Assembly (NCBI GenBank): GCA_963580285.1
Contig: OY757010.1
Location: forward strand, 60,782,406 to 60,846,405
Direction of reading: 5' to 3'
Source of the DNA: Lucinisca nassula
Lineage: Eukaryota > Mollusca > Bivalvia > Lucinida > Lucinidae
DNA: 64,000 nt
This document shows positions 1 through 11,382 of this stretch, in pieces. A program made the translations under genes and the position numbers. The notes beneath the pieces are model-generated. The model was not told the DNA's origin, did not search any database, and worked only from the letters and a program-made list of their open reading frames with translations. Numbering within the stretch: the first letter of the stretch is position 1; the number at the start of each line of letters is the position of its first letter.

Positions 1-95
1 CAAACAGTGTAGATTATGACCAGAGAAGCCATCTGATCTGGATCTACACTGTTTCCAAAGATAGGGGTAGTCGTGAACAGCAGGATAAGAGTTAA
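1..95. mobile_element. PB1 MITE, right part, cut by window edge
   Basis: Begins in the hairpin cassette (CAAACAGTGTAGAT to ATCTACACTGTTT) and ends GCAGGATAAGAGTTAA, the PB1 right terminus with TTAA. Confidence 0.75.
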
Positions 96-422
96 AAAAG
101 CTTGACATTTCCTGTGAATTGTCTGGTATAGATTCCCTTTAAATGTCAAGCACATGTAGCAGACTACCACAAATGGTACAGACCCAGCTAGATGACCCAC
201 AGCTGACGTCTCATACTTGAAAGAACACAGAGTAGAAAAGGATAGAAGTGCAGAAATTTAGACACTATATTTACCCTACTTTTCGGACACTTCATCTCCT
301 TACCATACTTGTTCTTGAACATTAAAAGGCCCTTCTAGAACATTTTAGGTTCAATAATGTATTCTAGAAGTTGTTCTAGAATTAATCTAGAAAGTGTTGT
401 AGAACATTGCTACTGAAGTTCT

Positions 423-665
423 GGGGCCAGTTGTTCAAAACTAACGATGTCGTTAGCTAACGTATCGTTAAAACTTTGATCATTTATTATGGCAAATATG
501 CTAATATTTTTGCTGAAAAAATGTGAGCAGCTTTTGCATCCGCAAAAGCTGCTCACATTTTTTCAGCAAAAATAACAAAATTTTAAATATTAAACTTACT
601 AGAACAGTTGACAATATGACCACTAACGAGCTCGTTAAGCTAACGATGTTTTGAACAACTGGGCC
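423..665. mobile_element. M8 MITE with central hairpin
   Basis: Terminal inverted repeats GGCCAGTTGTTCAAAACTAA and its complement ending GAACAACTGGGCC bound about 243 bp. The centre is a long perfect hairpin (AAAAATGTGAGCAGCTTTTG with its complement) at 519-563. No coding capacity. Further copies are at 15005, 47880, 50063, 58914 and 63490. Confidence 0.8.
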
Positions 666-734
666 CTGGACTTCTATTTCTAGAACAATCTGTTCTTGAA
701 CTTCAAGTTCTACAATCTATCACTGTTCAGCCTC

Positions 735-972
735 GGCCACCGCCCATCGGGGCTGTACTGGTAAACCGCTTAGAGGGTCTAAGCCTGCCCAGGCAAAGAG
801 GTGCGAGTTGGCCCATCAATGCTTATATATAAAACCCTATTGGTTTCATTGGGCAGCAGGGTTTGAGATGTCATTTCATCTCAGCGTGGGTAAAAATCCC
901 ACAAAATTGGTAGCATCTTCTCCAAAATGACCTTTACAGTGTTGACGGGGACGTTAAACCTCACATATCACT
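735..972 (+). mobile_element. S2 SINE copy, internally deleted
   Basis: Head CCACCGCCCATCGGGGCT jumps straight to GTACTGGTAAACCGC, losing about 80 bp; the tail GACGGGGACGTTAAACCTCA is intact. Confidence 0.75.
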
Positions 973-1424
973 GCATGTTCTGCCTGTTTCTTGGATTTGA
1001 CACAAAATGACCTACAAGGGCAGTTTATTTAATTTGCAGGAACAGCAACAAACTTTCTGTAGCAGCCTAACTCAATGGACAATGGCCACATTTTTGGGTT
1101 GAACTTAGTCACCCTAAGTGTGCTTATCTTTTGCTACTTGATTTATAAATGGTAACATAAGAGCAACTTTCACAGCCTATCCATCAAAATATTTGATAGC
1201 TTCTTTTATGCTGAGTATAAAAAGGCAATTTTGAGGGGTAACAGAGCTTTTGAAGTTTTAAGGGTAGATGAATGGGTTATGAATGAAAATAAACTGCATG
1301 AGTAGCTTTCAGGGGTTCATTTACTCCCTTAGTAGGGCCATAATTTCTCTAAAATTTGGAAAAGCAATGCCTTCGCAAACAATGTAGGCACATACTATAA
1401 TGATCCTATGAATTGGGACAGACA
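973..1424. other. Intergenic or upstream intronic stretch, nothing recognised
   Basis: AT-rich sequence with no open frame of interest and no repeat I can place. It lies upstream of the first visible laminin exon and is probably intron. Confidence 0.4.
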
Positions 1425-1432
1425 TGCCTAAG

Positions 1433-1501
1433 CAAACAGTGCAGATCCAGATCAGACTGCTCCTTCAGGAGCAGTCTGATCAGGATCTACACTGTTTGCC
1501 A
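1433..1501. repeat. Hairpin cassette, GAGCAGTC type
   Basis: AGCAAACAGTGCAGATCCAG and its complement flank CAGACTGCTCC TT GGAGCAGTCTG. It is followed by CATTCTGTCTGCACTTTTTG, also seen reversed near 47010, so it sits in a larger repeat. Confidence 0.7.
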
Positions 1502-1763
1502 TTCTGTCTGCACTTTTTGGCTCCTTAGTAATGCTGGATCCTGTCAAAAGTTAAAAGTTTAGGAGAAAACAGCCAGTTCTCAAGGTGTGCAAATTTTTAG
1601 GGTTTTTTCGGTAGCTTGTGAGCAGTAACAAGAATAATTTCGAGATGATTTTTTTTTTCTGATTTCTGCATTAAACCATATTTTGTGGGTACTTAAGTGT
1701 TAGAATTGCGTCATTGAGGGGATTCAAACCAGTACCCATAACAAACATGTATGTTTCAAGGAA

Positions 1764-1955
1764 TACTGTATTTACCCTATTCGGACAGCCAGGCCTGGGC
1801 AAACAATGTAGACCCACCCAGATGAGATGCTGCAGAATGTGGCATCTCATCACGGTCTACACTGTTTGCCCCTCATCTCACTATTCTCAGCCAAAGCATT
1901 GGAGTAGTAAATTGTTAAATCAAGTAGGGCTCAGAATACTTAGGATAAATACGGT
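1764..1955. mobile_element. M10 MITE
   Basis: Inverted ends TACTGTATTTACCC and GGATAAATACGGTA bound 192 bp. The hairpin cassette (CAAACAATGTAGACCCA ... GGTCTACACTGTTTG, GATGAGATGCTGC arms) lies inside, after CGGACAGCCAGGCCTGGG. A related copy is at 20154-20378. Confidence 0.65.
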
Positions 1956-2158
1956 ATATAAAAACGGATTATTGTAATTTACTGGGTACAGTAGATGGCG
2001 TTGCAATTCTTGTGCAGGTTAATGTGTCCCGGGTTTTCAGAATTTACTTTACTGTACATGTAGCACTAAGTAATTATGATTGACAGTCAATCTTGGCATG
2101 CTTTTAGCATGGTTGAATACTCTGCCATGTTCTACATGTACCTACATATAAGTTCATG

Positions 2159-2290
2159 GTTTTCATTAAGAGGCGGCTGGAGGCCACAATGACTGCTCAA
2201 TTCATTGTCTGGTCGTACCAAAAATTAAATTTTAGAATTTGGCCACCTCAAACTGGTGAGTGGCCTCTCAAGAAAAATCTTAATGAAAAC
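2159..2290. mobile_element. Small element with 12 bp terminal inverted repeat
   Basis: GTTTTCATTAAG at the left and CTTAATGAAAAC at the right are perfect complements, with a second pair GAGGCC/GGCCTC inside (left AGGCGGCTGGAGGCCAC, right GTGGCCTCTC). Length 132 bp. Confidence 0.55.
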
Positions 2291-2299
2291 TCATACTTA

Positions 2300-2950
2300 C
2301 ACCAGTAGTGTCTTTGTCGGCCCCTGAAGGACAATCGGACACATGTCCATGTGTGTGTGTGTGCGAGTTTTACGTCAAAACATTACAACTAAGGTCATAC
2401 AGAGACGGGACTTTACCATAAATCAAACAAACAAAGCACTTAAACTTTATGAATCATCCAAAAGTCTGGAGAAGCCAGGAATCTGTGTCCGGCTTGTGAT
2501 CATATGCAGGTTACCCCAGACACCAGTTTTGGCTGCATTCTTTCATGGAGATTCAAATTCTGAAATATTTTCTATGGTCGTTTTCACCTTTCGGCTGATT
2601 CTATCTGGCATGCACCATACTGTAAAAATCATAAAATTTGGACACTTGAGGACTCTCTGTAATTTTAATATATTTGTTAAATGATCCAGCAAGGAGTCCA
2701 TTATAAAGTACAGACAGAATAGCAAAAAGTGAAGACCCTGCACTGTTTGCTTTGGCCTATTTGTCCCAATACTTGTAGGATCATTAAGGTAATAATTGTT
2801 TACCTACATGTACCGGTATATATGGAAGACCACATTTAATAATGAAGGTCAAGATCACAGACTTGGGATATCTTTATTTACTTTATAGGAGACAGCTGCC
2901 AGCAGGTCGATCAGCCATTGTCGGGCATAACACTTGGTCATTGGTCATGT
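2300..2950. other. Unassigned stretch
   Basis: No laminin homology and no repeat I recognise. Open frames of 60-113 codons occur on both strands but overlap each other and lack gene structure, so I do not call them. Confidence 0.4.
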
Positions 2951-3152
2951 GCGGTGAAATTCTGCTATTAAGACCACCTAAGTTTAAGACTAATTCTGCT
3001 TTATAAAACTTAAATATTTAGTAGATTTGACTCATTCTTTCTTTGTGTTTTCTGCATGCTGAGTGTCCTCTGGTCAGAGAAGACCTTTTCGGCTGTTCAA
3101 AAGTGGTTTTGAACAGTCCCAAAGGTGGTCTTAATATAGGAATTTTACTGTA
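2951..3152. mobile_element. M6 MITE
   Basis: Ends CGGTGAAATTCTGCTATTAA and TTAATATAGGAATTTTACTG are inverted repeats around GACCACC/GGTGGTC. About 200 bp. Other copies at 15778 and 50698. Confidence 0.7.
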
Positions 3153-3160
3153 AATATTGT

Positions 3161-3423
3161 TTTTATGCATCCCCCCGGGGGGGCATATTAATTTTCCCTG
3201 TCTGTTTGTCTGTCTGTCCGTCACAAAAATCATAACTTCAAAAGTATTTGACCTAGCTCAAACAAAAAACTTCACTCACTTATTCACCATCACAAGGGCT
3301 ATATTCTGACCAAGGGCCATAACTCTTGTCATTGCTGAATTATTTCCCCTTGAAATATTGCAAAAACTCAGAAATTGGCTCCCACAGGGGGGCATTGGTC
3401 ACCTATAGTGACAGCTCTTGTTG
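3161..3423 (+). mobile_element. HINE-like element, short
   Basis: Head hairpin TATGCATCCCCCC/GGGGGGGCATA, then a GTCY microsatellite (CTGTCTGTTTGTCTGTC). Tail: GGGGGGCAT pairs with the head, followed by hairpin GTCAC-CTATA-GTGAC and the end CTCTTGTT. The structure matches Helentron-associated interspersed elements (DINE-1 type). Confidence 0.65.
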
Positions 3424-3711
3424 TTTGATTGATTTGATGTATAACATCACAGTTAACACTGTATAGGTCATTTTGGAGATATTGCTTCCAATTTTGTTGG
3501 CCTTTTACCTGGCATCTCAAGCCCTGTTGTCCAATAAACCAATAGAGTTTATAAGCATGGATGGTCCAACTCGCACCACTTTACCTGGGCAGGCCTAGAT
3601 CCTCTGAGTCACAGGTTTACCAGTACTTGTGTGTGGTCGGTGTCAGCTCTGTGTGGATTAGCATCATGCGGCCCAGTTAATTATTTCTTCAAGCCCTGAT
3701 GAGTGGGGGCC
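3424..3711 (-). mobile_element. S2 SINE copy, minus strand
   Basis: Starts with reversed tail and ends AAGCCCTGATGAGTGGGGGC, the reversed GC-rich head. It ends about 42 bp before the first laminin exon acceptor at 3752. Confidence 0.75.
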
Positions 3712-3752
3712 ATACATGTGCATGTACCTAATCAAAATATTGTTTCTTTCAG

Positions 3753-4054
3753 GAAAAGCATATGATGTAACATATGTCAGATTACGATTCCATTCTCCGA
3801 GACCTGAAAGCTTCGCCATATACAAAAGAACGACAGTTGATGCACCATGGGTACCATACCAGTTCTACAGCGCTTCCTGTAAAAGTACTTATAAATTGGA
3901 ATTTAAAAGATATGTGAGCCGAGAGAAACAGGATGAAGCATTGTGTACGGATGAATACAGTGACATTTCACCACTCACTGGAGGTGAGGTACCATTCAGC
4001 ACACTAGAAGGACGGCCAGATGCCAGAAATTTTGAACAGAGTCCAGTACTGCAG
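3753..4054 (+). CDS. LAMC1: Laminin gamma exon: LN domain
   Basis: This exon encodes about 101 residues of the laminin N-terminal (LN, domain VI) module, which drives laminin network polymerisation in basement membranes. The reading is [13 protein letters not shown], then [36 protein letters not shown] and [13 protein letters not shown], ending SPVLQ. The acceptor is tttctttcag|GA (first codon completed by one base from an upstream exon outside the window) and the donor is CTGCAG|gtaatt after a whole codon. Two cysteines fall in CKSTY and LCTDE. The length and spacing fit the second half of a gamma-chain LN domain without gaps. Reading on into the intron stays open for 31 codons, into a PB1 repeat, but that extension is not laminin-like. 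Confidence 0.96.
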
Positions 4055-4076
4055 GTAATTTACTCATGCTTAACCT

Positions 4077-4289
4077 TTAACCTTTACCCTGCTGTAGGCG
4101 ACAAGCCCTATCTTTGCAAACAGTGTAGATCCAGATCAGATGGCTTCTGAAGAAGCCATCTGATCAGGATTTACACAGTTTGACATTCAGTTTATGAATA
4201 TGTAGAAATAAGCTGCATCAAGTAATCTGATTGGTTCAAAGTCAGAAATGAGTTTGGCTTAATTGAATATTCAGCAGGTTAAAGGTTAA
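4077..4289. mobile_element. PB1 MITE next to first laminin exon
   Basis: Ends TTAACCTTTACCCTGCTG and CAGCAGGTTAAAGGTTAA, flanked by TTAA, with the hairpin cassette at 4113-4180 (GATGGCTTCT/AGAAGCCATC). It starts 22 nt after the exon donor. The laminin frame reads into it and stops at the cassette centre. Confidence 0.8.
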
Positions 4290-4319
4290 GATGTCAGTCA
4301 CATTACAGTTCATAAATGT

Positions 4320-4790
4320 GCATCAACAGTTCATTAGTTGATGAACAGTCTCAATAGGATGTGCAAGAATAATTCAATGACAGTTGGTTCATTAACTTTT
4401 TTGATGAATTATGATCACAGAGTTCATGAAAAATGCATCAAGGTTAGGTTGATGAACTACTTTAATGAATATTTTGATGAAGATTAATGGACAGTTCATG
4501 AACTTTCATGAAGAGTTCTTGAATGCTCATCAGTAATTCATCATTTTCATGAATATGCTGATGAACATTAATGGACAGTTCATGAACTTCCATGAACAGT
4601 TCATGAATGTTCATAAACAGTTCATCAATTCGATCTTGAACAAATTTTCAACATGGTGCGAGAATAAATAGGTTCATGAACTACTGATTAACTACTTTCA
4701 TGAATATGCTGATAAATTTTGATGAACAGTTCATGAACATCCATGAACAGTGATGAATGTTCATCAATTTTTCATCAGTTCATGAACTGC
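4320..4790. repeat. TTCATGAA-rich palindromic region
   Basis: About 470 bp saturated with GTTCATGAAC, TTCATGAA and TGATGAA motifs at irregular spacing; longer units CAGTTCATGAAC and TTTCATGAATATGCTGATGA recur. Not a simple fixed-period array. Confidence 0.7.
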
Positions 4791-4895
4791 AGTCATTCCA
4801 TTCTATCTCCAGGATAGGTGTGATTAGCTGGACATTACCTTACTAGTGCTGTCTGACATGTTGAACTCCACAACAGAAACCAAACATCTTGTGCT

Positions 4896-5101
4896 TTAAC
4901 CTTTTTTGTACCAAATGGAATCTTCCCGCCTATATATAGCAGGAGTCCATTTCAAAATTTTGGGGTGACAGGTTGTGTTTTTCTTTCCTTTTTGCAAACA
5001 GTGTAGGCCCTGATCAGATGCTGCAGAATGCAGCATCTGATCTGGGCCTGCACTGTTTGCCAGGGTACCCTTTTTGGGGTTTCCGGTACAAAATGGGTTA
5101 A
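4896..5101. mobile_element. PB2 MITE
   Basis: Ends TTAACCTTTTTTGTACCAAA and GGTACAAAATGGGTTAA, TTAA on both sides. Contains CAAACAGTGTAGGCCCTGAT hairpin cassette with GATGCTGC/GCAGCATC centre. Confidence 0.78.
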
Positions 5102-5228
5102 GGAACATTTAGATCTTTAGCAGCTGCACAATATATCTAAGAATATTATAACATATGTGCATAATGACATGTTTCAAAACAAATGCTTGGAAAAAGTGGC
5201 ATGAATATGAACAATCTTCTCTACCATG

Positions 5229-5487
5229 TGTTGGCCCCTGCCTGTGAGGGCTTGGAAAATGGAGGGGGCTGCATGATGCTGCCATGCAGAGCTGAAACTG
5301 ACTGCATGTACTTGAGTACTGGTAAACAACTTAGAGGATGTAAGCCTGCCCAGGCACGTGACCAACCTTACATATAAACCCTTGGTGGCAGGGCTTGAGG
5401 TCTCATCTCATCTCTGTCGGGCAAAAGTTAATGACCTAAATAGTGTTCACAGGGACGTTAAACCTCATTTCAAACAAATAAAGGACA
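5229..5487 (+). mobile_element. S2 SINE copy, diverged
   Basis: Head GCCCCTGCCTGTGAGGGCTT, middle GTACTGGTAAACAACTTAGA, tail GGGACGTTAAACCTC then CAAACAAATAAA. Part of the region before the tail is lost. Confidence 0.72.
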
Positions 5488-5600
5488 ACACTTAACTCAT
5501 AGAACACTCAACGACTAACAGTTTTAATTTATTTGTTCTTATTTTTTTTTTTTTTTTTTTTTCAGAAAAAATAAGCATAAGTTTTCTCTGAATAATAATC

Positions 5601-5806
5601 GGCCCCCGCCCATCGGGTCTTGAAGAAACGCAGAGCTGAAATCGACCGCACACGAGTACTGGTAAACCCCTTAGAGGATCTAAGCCTGCCCAGGAAGAGA
5701 TGTCATTTCATCTCAATCTCGGGTAAAATTCCCACAAAATTGGAAGCAACGTCTCCAAAATGACCTTTACAGTGTTGACAGGGATGTTAAACTTCAAAAA
5801 TCAAAT
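5601..5806 (+). mobile_element. S2 SINE copy with internal deletion
   Basis: Head GGCCCCCGCCCATCGGG joins CGCAGAGCTGAAATCGACCG, losing the GGGCTGCATGATG part; tail GGGATGTTAAACTTC. A T-rich run at 5538-5563 precedes it. Confidence 0.72.
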
Positions 5807-6006
5807 CTCTGAATAACAAGGAAGATATTTGGTTGCTTTCTGCTAGAATCTAGTGTTTTTCCCAGTCTTGGAAAAATGGGCAGGCTGCCCATGCTGATTC
5901 TGGAAAATGGAATGGTACCTGTAACACGTGAAAGGTCTCTAAAAGGACATTTTGTTTTCATGACTGACTGAATAATATAAAGGGATTACATGCATAAAAA
6001 CAATTC

Positions 6007-6094
6007 TTAACCCTTATACTGCTGAATATTCAGTTTAGCCACACCCATTTCTGACTTTGAACCAATCAGATTACTTGATGTAATTTATTCATAA
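6007..6094. mobile_element. PB1 MITE, left half, split by 8.36 kb insertion
   Basis: Starts TTAACCCTTATACTGCTG and breaks off at ATTCATAA. The missing right half resumes at 14458 with TAAACTGAATGTCAAAC, so the two parts join exactly with one copy of TAA removed. Confidence 0.85.
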
Positions 6095-6099
6095 GGCCA

Positions 6100-7044
6100 A
6101 AAAAAAAATTACCTGTGTTTCCGGTAACCCGACCGACCCTAATATTTTACCGCGACCCTCATTTTGGGTACTTTCGGTTCATTTCGGTATTTTTCGGATA
6201 ACTTTGCAGCGTGGCTGACGGTAAGGATGGCAACAGAATGTAACGGACTGACATAGCCAACGGCTACCGCTGTACGACTACTATCTGTGATCAAATTATT
6301 TTCCTTTGAAGTCTATTGTGACAACAAGAATTATCCGACACTTGTTTTCACACCTGCTGCGGCAGTTAGACATATGAACGCTGTTGTTTGTCCACGCTTC
6401 AATAATCATAAATAACACAGGCTAATGCGTAGGCTGATCCGTGTTTTTACTGGTCACGCATTTCTTTCCAGCGTTCGTCGTATTTCCCGCCATCATTTTA
6501 TAGCATGTGCTGCTGTTGCAGTCAGAGCAAATTTTCCCGCGGTCTTTGCATGCAACTTGAAGGAAAAACAATCTGTTTGAGTCTGTTTGCGCAGTCTGAT
6601 CAGCCTTTGCCATTTCACATGGCCTCAAGCATTTCAAAAGACTAGCAAGCGAATAATTTGGTCACGTTGACTAGATTCACAAGCTGATCTGATCCTTCCT
6701 TAGAGAAAAACGTTTTTAGCTGTGCGCCGGCTCATTTGCATGTAAATATATAAGCGGCTAATAAGAAGCAGCTCCATATACAAGAAGAACATTTTAACTT
6801 CTTGTATATGGAGCCGCTTCTGTGTTTGCGTAAGCCAATGAGTGATAGAGTCAGACCGTTCCACATTTCATTAGAAAATGCCTCCCGAGTAATGCACTAA
6901 ATGCGCAGACTGATCAGTCTTTACTGTTCAAAAGAATTCACTGATAAGGGTGCCGACAGCGAAGAAACTGATCAGCCTACTTACATGGGCAGCCTAATCA
7001 TTACTAAGAATTTAGAAAGAATTTAAAGACAGGATATTCATGCC
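6100..7044. other. Left interior of the 8.36 kb element
   Basis: No gene found. The part 6320-6640 resembles 53240-53500 (shared GTTTTCACACCTGC and a CAGTCTGATC stretch), so both may derive from one element. A perfect-looking hairpin, AGAAGCAGCTCCATATACAA with near complement, lies at 6764-6821. Confidence 0.4.
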
Positions 7045-7061
7045 GGGGGGGGGGGGGGGGG
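7045..7061. repeat. Poly-G run
   Basis: Seventeen consecutive G, followed by TCTGGTT. Length may be unreliable in assembly. Confidence 0.9.
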
Positions 7062-7250
7062 TCTGGTTCCCAGCTTAAACATGTACAGGTAACCAGCAGA
7101 TAAAAGTAGGTGTGGCTTGGTCTTGGTGGGCTGGCTACCTATATGGGCCATAAAACTAATAAGGATTATAGAATATAATTGACTGTAATAATCAGCTACT
7201 GTCCATATATTTATCAAACAAATACCTTCAAAAATTGGACATAAATTATG

Positions 7251-7551
7251 TTTGTTTGTTTGATTTGAGGTTTAACGTCCCCGTCAACACTGTAAAGGTC
7301 ATTTTGGAGACGTTGCTTCCAATTTTGTGGGACTTTTACCCGACATTGAGATGAAATGACATCTCAAACCCTGTCGTCCAATAAACCAATATGGTTCATT
7401 AGCATGGACGGTCCGCCTCGCACCACGGTTCCTGGACAGGCTTAGATCCTCTAAGCGGTTTACCAGTTCTAGCGTTCAGGCCGGATTCAGCTCTGCGTGG
7501 AAGCATCATGCAGCCAATATATTTCTTCAAGCCCCTATGGGCGGGGGCCGA
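7251..7551 (-). mobile_element. S2 SINE copy, minus strand, with 14 bp target duplication
   Basis: Full-length copy. GGACATAAATTATG occurs at 7237-7250 and again at 7552-7565, directly flanking the element, which supports insertion by target-primed reverse transcription. Confidence 0.88.
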
Positions 7552-7892
7552 GGACATAAATTATGCTTCATAAACAAAGATTTATGTATTTATTACTTTA
7601 ACATTTAAATGGAATAAAATATAGTTTTGTGTAGTAAAAAATAAAATAGTAAACTTGACTGAAATCAGAAAACGATTTTATCTGAATGTCAGTTTAGGTT
7701 TGGAAGAAATATAATGTGTGTTTTCATATTTTTCTCTGTACACAATAACCTCTCTGTAACATGATTCACTGTAAAAAGATATTGGGATATAACACAGTTT
7801 TAACACATATCCCAAAAATCGTTAGAACCGCCTCATTGAACATTTGTATGGTTCTAGTACTCATTAGAAATAGACCTAGTACCAACACTCTA

Positions 7893-8202
7893 TCGGCCCC
7901 CGCCCGTCGGGGCTTGAAGAAATACGTATATGGGCTGCATGATGCTTCCACGCAGAGCTGAAACCGACCCGCTTACGAGTACTGGTAAAGCTTTGAGGAT
8001 CTAAGCCAGCCCAGGCAAAGCGGTGAGAGTCAGCCGATCCATATTTATAAACACTATTGGTTTCATTGGGCGACAGGCCTTCAGATCCATTTCATCTCAG
8101 TGTCGAGTAAAAGTCCCACAAAATTGGAAGCAAGGTCTCAAAAATGACCTTTACAGTGTTGACGGGGACGTTAAACATCAAATCAAACAAACAAACCAAC
8201 AC
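7893..8202 (+). mobile_element. S2 SINE copy
   Basis: Head GGCCCCCGCCCGTCGGGGCT, middle GTACTGGTAAAGC, tail GACGGGGACGTTAAACATCA then AAATCAAACAAACAAA. Open frames inside it are repeat-derived. Confidence 0.82.
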
Positions 8203-9290
8203 TCTATAGTATATTGTGGGGGCTCATTTGAATTGCCTCATTGAGGCCATACAAATGTACACCCTCACTTCATAGTGTATTGTGGGAGCTCATTAGACCT
8301 GCCTGATTAAGACCATTCTAACGAGCACACTAAATCTATATTTTATTTTTTAAAAAATCTAAGCTGAGATTAGAATGAGAAAAGCCTGAACATCTGTTTT
8401 ATTCATTCAGCCATTCCATCATTTGTTTAGCTGTGTCAATTTTATTTAATCTATTTTACTAAGACTGCCTGTGTATTTACTTTTTATTTTTCTTCTTCTA
8501 TAAGAAGAAAAACAAGAAGAAGAATGGAAAAATCTTTCTTTTATATAAGATTTAAAAACAATTCTTTCATTCAAACATTATTTATTTATTTATTTATCAG
8601 AAGAAGCTGTTTTCTATAGTGTCAACTAATATTTTTTCAACAAATTTGAAGCTTTAATTTTTTATTATTTATTTATTAATTTTTTTGGTATATTAGAACT
8701 AAATATGCTATATAAGTAACTTCTATGAAATATGTTTGTAATTTAAAAATAAAAAAATAAATACATTAATCGATCATGACTAAATTTTTTTGTTTGTCTA
8801 TTGAAACCAGTTATGGAGTGTGCCTGCTGTTACATAATTGAGATAAAAAGGTTAGCTTCAAACAGAGCAGAGCTGTCAATCACTTATTATTAAAATGTCA
8901 ATCATTGTGATGTCACAGTAGGTCTCCATTTACAGCCAATCAGATAAATAGAATTTGATGTTACCCCTTCAGAGGTCAGACAAAGAATGACTCAGGTTTT
9001 CCAGTGCTCCCTTAAATAGTCCAGTCCTGTCTTTAAGCACCACCGCATTGTGCTGAAATTAGCCCATGGGAGGTTGTTTTGGTAAAAAAAGAATCTTGGT
9101 ACTGGCCAAAATAAGCCGACACTTTTGATCTTTGCAAGCTCATGTTTATCATGTGTCTCAAAGGACACCTGCTAACAACCATATTACGCACTTAAAAGTC
9201 GGACAGAAATAACATACTTGATAGGTACATCGATCTTTGATTACATAAAAATATTAGTATGGGAAAATATGGTGTGATATTTCACTCGCA
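8203..9290. other. AT-rich stretch inside the 8.36 kb element
   Basis: No gene seen. Strong A+T bias with a TTTA run near 8577-8597 and T/A tracts to 8780; a degenerate TTGAATTGCCTCATTGAGG palindrome near 8228. Confidence 0.45.
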
Positions 9291-9748
9291 TTTTTATACC
9301 TGGACCAAAAAGATTTGGAGTCTGGCATCTGTCTGTCCATCCGTCCGTCCGCAGTCACAACCTTGTGACATGCGACATGCCTCGCCATAACTCTAGTACC
9401 CTTTGAAATATATATATTGATGGTATTTGATGTAGCTGTACATGAGGTCAAGAAGACATGTCATGAGCAAGAACCACAACTCTGGGTGCACAGGTATTTT
9501 GGTTATCTCCCCTGACAATATAACCATATGATTGCCAAAACTCCCAAACCCCTTGAGATATTTTGATTTAACTTGGCACATTTGTACTCAAGGTTACGAA
9601 GGTCTGTTGTGGGCAAGAGCCACAACTGTAGGTGTCATGGTATTTTAGTTAATATCTCCCCTGACAATATAATCTTGTGATTGCATTAACTGCAATACTC
9701 CTTGAGTTTGAGATATATTGATGGGACTTGATAAGATGCAACTTGTAT
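9291..9748 (+). mobile_element. HINE-like element, tail cut by S2
   Basis: Head TTTTTATACCTGGACC, microsatellite CTGTCTGTCCATCCGTCCGT, then two diverged copies of a ~180 bp unit (ATCTCCCCTGACAATATAA and TGCCAAAACTCC). The right end is replaced by an S2 copy. Confidence 0.5.
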
Positions 9749-10247
9749 ACTTGCCCCCCACCCATTGGGGCTCGAATGAATAGATAGGCTGCATGATGCT
9801 TCCACGCAGAGCTGAAACCCACTGCTCACGAATACTGGTTAACCGCTAAGAGGAGCTAAGCTTGCCCACGCAAAGCGGTGCGTGTCGGACCATCCATGCT
9901 TATAAATATGTTCTAGAAAGGGTTATCCTTTGGAAGCAAGAAATACGCCACAGAACCGGAAAATATGGAGTATACATGTTTTCTGGGCCAGACTAGTTAG
10001 TTTCGGCGATTTAGGCCTCATCAGTGACCCTCAAATATTTTCAAAATTCCACAATGGAATCAATGATCCCAAAGGACAAGAAAATATAAACTAAACTATG
10101 ATGTATTGGGTTCATCTGGCTACAGGCCTTGAAATGTCATTTCATCCTGTCAATGTCATGTAAAAGTCCCACAAATTGGAAGCAACATCTCAAAAATGAC
10201 CTATACAGTGTTGATTGGGATGTTAAACCTCAAATCAAACAACAAAC
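9749..10247 (+). mobile_element. S2 SINE copy interrupted by another element
   Basis: The head part is 9749-9910 and the tail part about 10105-10247. Between them lies a foreign ~195 bp piece beginning GGTTATCCTTTGGAAGCA and including AGGCCTCATCAGTGACCC, also found at 54040-54152 and reversed at 12152-12205. Confidence 0.72.
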
Positions 10248-11034
10248 AACTTTTATACCCATACGCTTTCTATGCTCAACATTTGGCTGCAATTTCATCT
10301 AGAACCAAAAAAGGGGACGACCTTGAGCACTAGGCCAGTACATTTAGCTGGAAATGACCCTTGACCCACAACTAATTCCTTGAGAAATGTTATCAGTAGT
10401 TTTAGTATCAGGAAGGTGTCCTGATTTATAGAAAAAAAGTCCTAAAAAAAAATCCGAGGGGAATTAGTATTTTTGGGGGGTGAAAAAATACGAAAAATGA
10501 AGAAAAATCACAAAAACCAGGACAAAATTAATATTACTGGCGTATGTTAAACAATTAATACTTGACTTCATTAAATCATCCAAAATGAATATTTCTATTT
10601 GGGGAAAAATACTAAAAATTCTGAAGATAATAGTTTTCTTTAAATCTATTTTTTTTTTATATTTTTTGTGTGAAATATTGACAAACAAGTATTAGCTTTT
10701 ACAAAAAGCTTGAGTCTATGCTTAGCACACATTAATTTGTGTAGAACTAAAATGTGTCAGTTACCATAAAGTGTAAAAAGAGTCACAGATATCAAATAAG
10801 GATTTCCAAATCTTATCAACAATGTCACATAAAACAAAATCTAAAAAAGGAAAATCAAAAGCAAACTGTGGCACATCACAAAACATGCCTATGTAATTTT
10901 GACCCCCACTAACCCACTTTTATATATAAACTAGAAACACTTGAGGTTTAGGGGTTATATATTTTTTTTTTCTGCTCAAAAACATAGCTTCTGAGATTGT
11001 TGATACTCAACAGAACTGCCTCATCTATGTTGTG
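10248..11034. other. Unassigned AT-rich stretch
   Basis: No gene. The part 10880-11030 resembles 44810-44960 (TTTGACCCCC, ACTTTTATATA, CAAAAACATGCCTAT), a degraded palindromic repeat carrying the AGAACTGCCTC core. Confidence 0.4.
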
Positions 11035-11039
11035 AGCAG

Positions 11040-11382
11040 AAATAAGTGAGTGAGTGTGTTTGAGGTTAATGTCCCGTCAACAGCAAATGTCATATGCAGT
11101 GGTTTCAAAAACATTTTGGCATCCAGTTTTCAAGGAAAGATAGGAGTGTGATTTTCAATGTTATCGGAATGAAGCCAAATTTATGAAGGATAGCAGGGGA
11201 ATAATGTCTAAGTAAACGGGAAAATCCCCAGTACCCGTCTATTGATGAAACCCCTGCATACGGAGACCGAACCTCGGTTTAAAGATTCATCTGAGAGTCT
11301 GGAGAAGCCCTTGAATCGAACCCACGACTCATGGTTTATGAGGTTAGTAGCTTAACCACTACACCATGGAGGCTTCTTTGAG
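11040..11382 (-). mobile_element. S3 SINE, minus strand
   Basis: Reads, in reverse, GAAGCCTCCATGGTGTAGTG, a tRNA-like B box CGTGGGTTCGATTCAAGGGC, CTTCTCCAGACTCTC and a tail near GGACATTAACCTCAAACAC. Part of the middle is expanded relative to other copies. Confidence 0.6.

Noticed and set aside
1..3752. Search for the missing upstream LN exon of laminin
   Set aside because: No reading frame with the expected LN cysteine and aromatic pattern was found in this interval, so the exon is taken to lie outside the window.
4055..4150. Extension of the first laminin exon to the stop at 4150
   Set aside because: A consensus donor lies at 4055, the next exon continues the family sequence directly, and the extension is repeat-derived.
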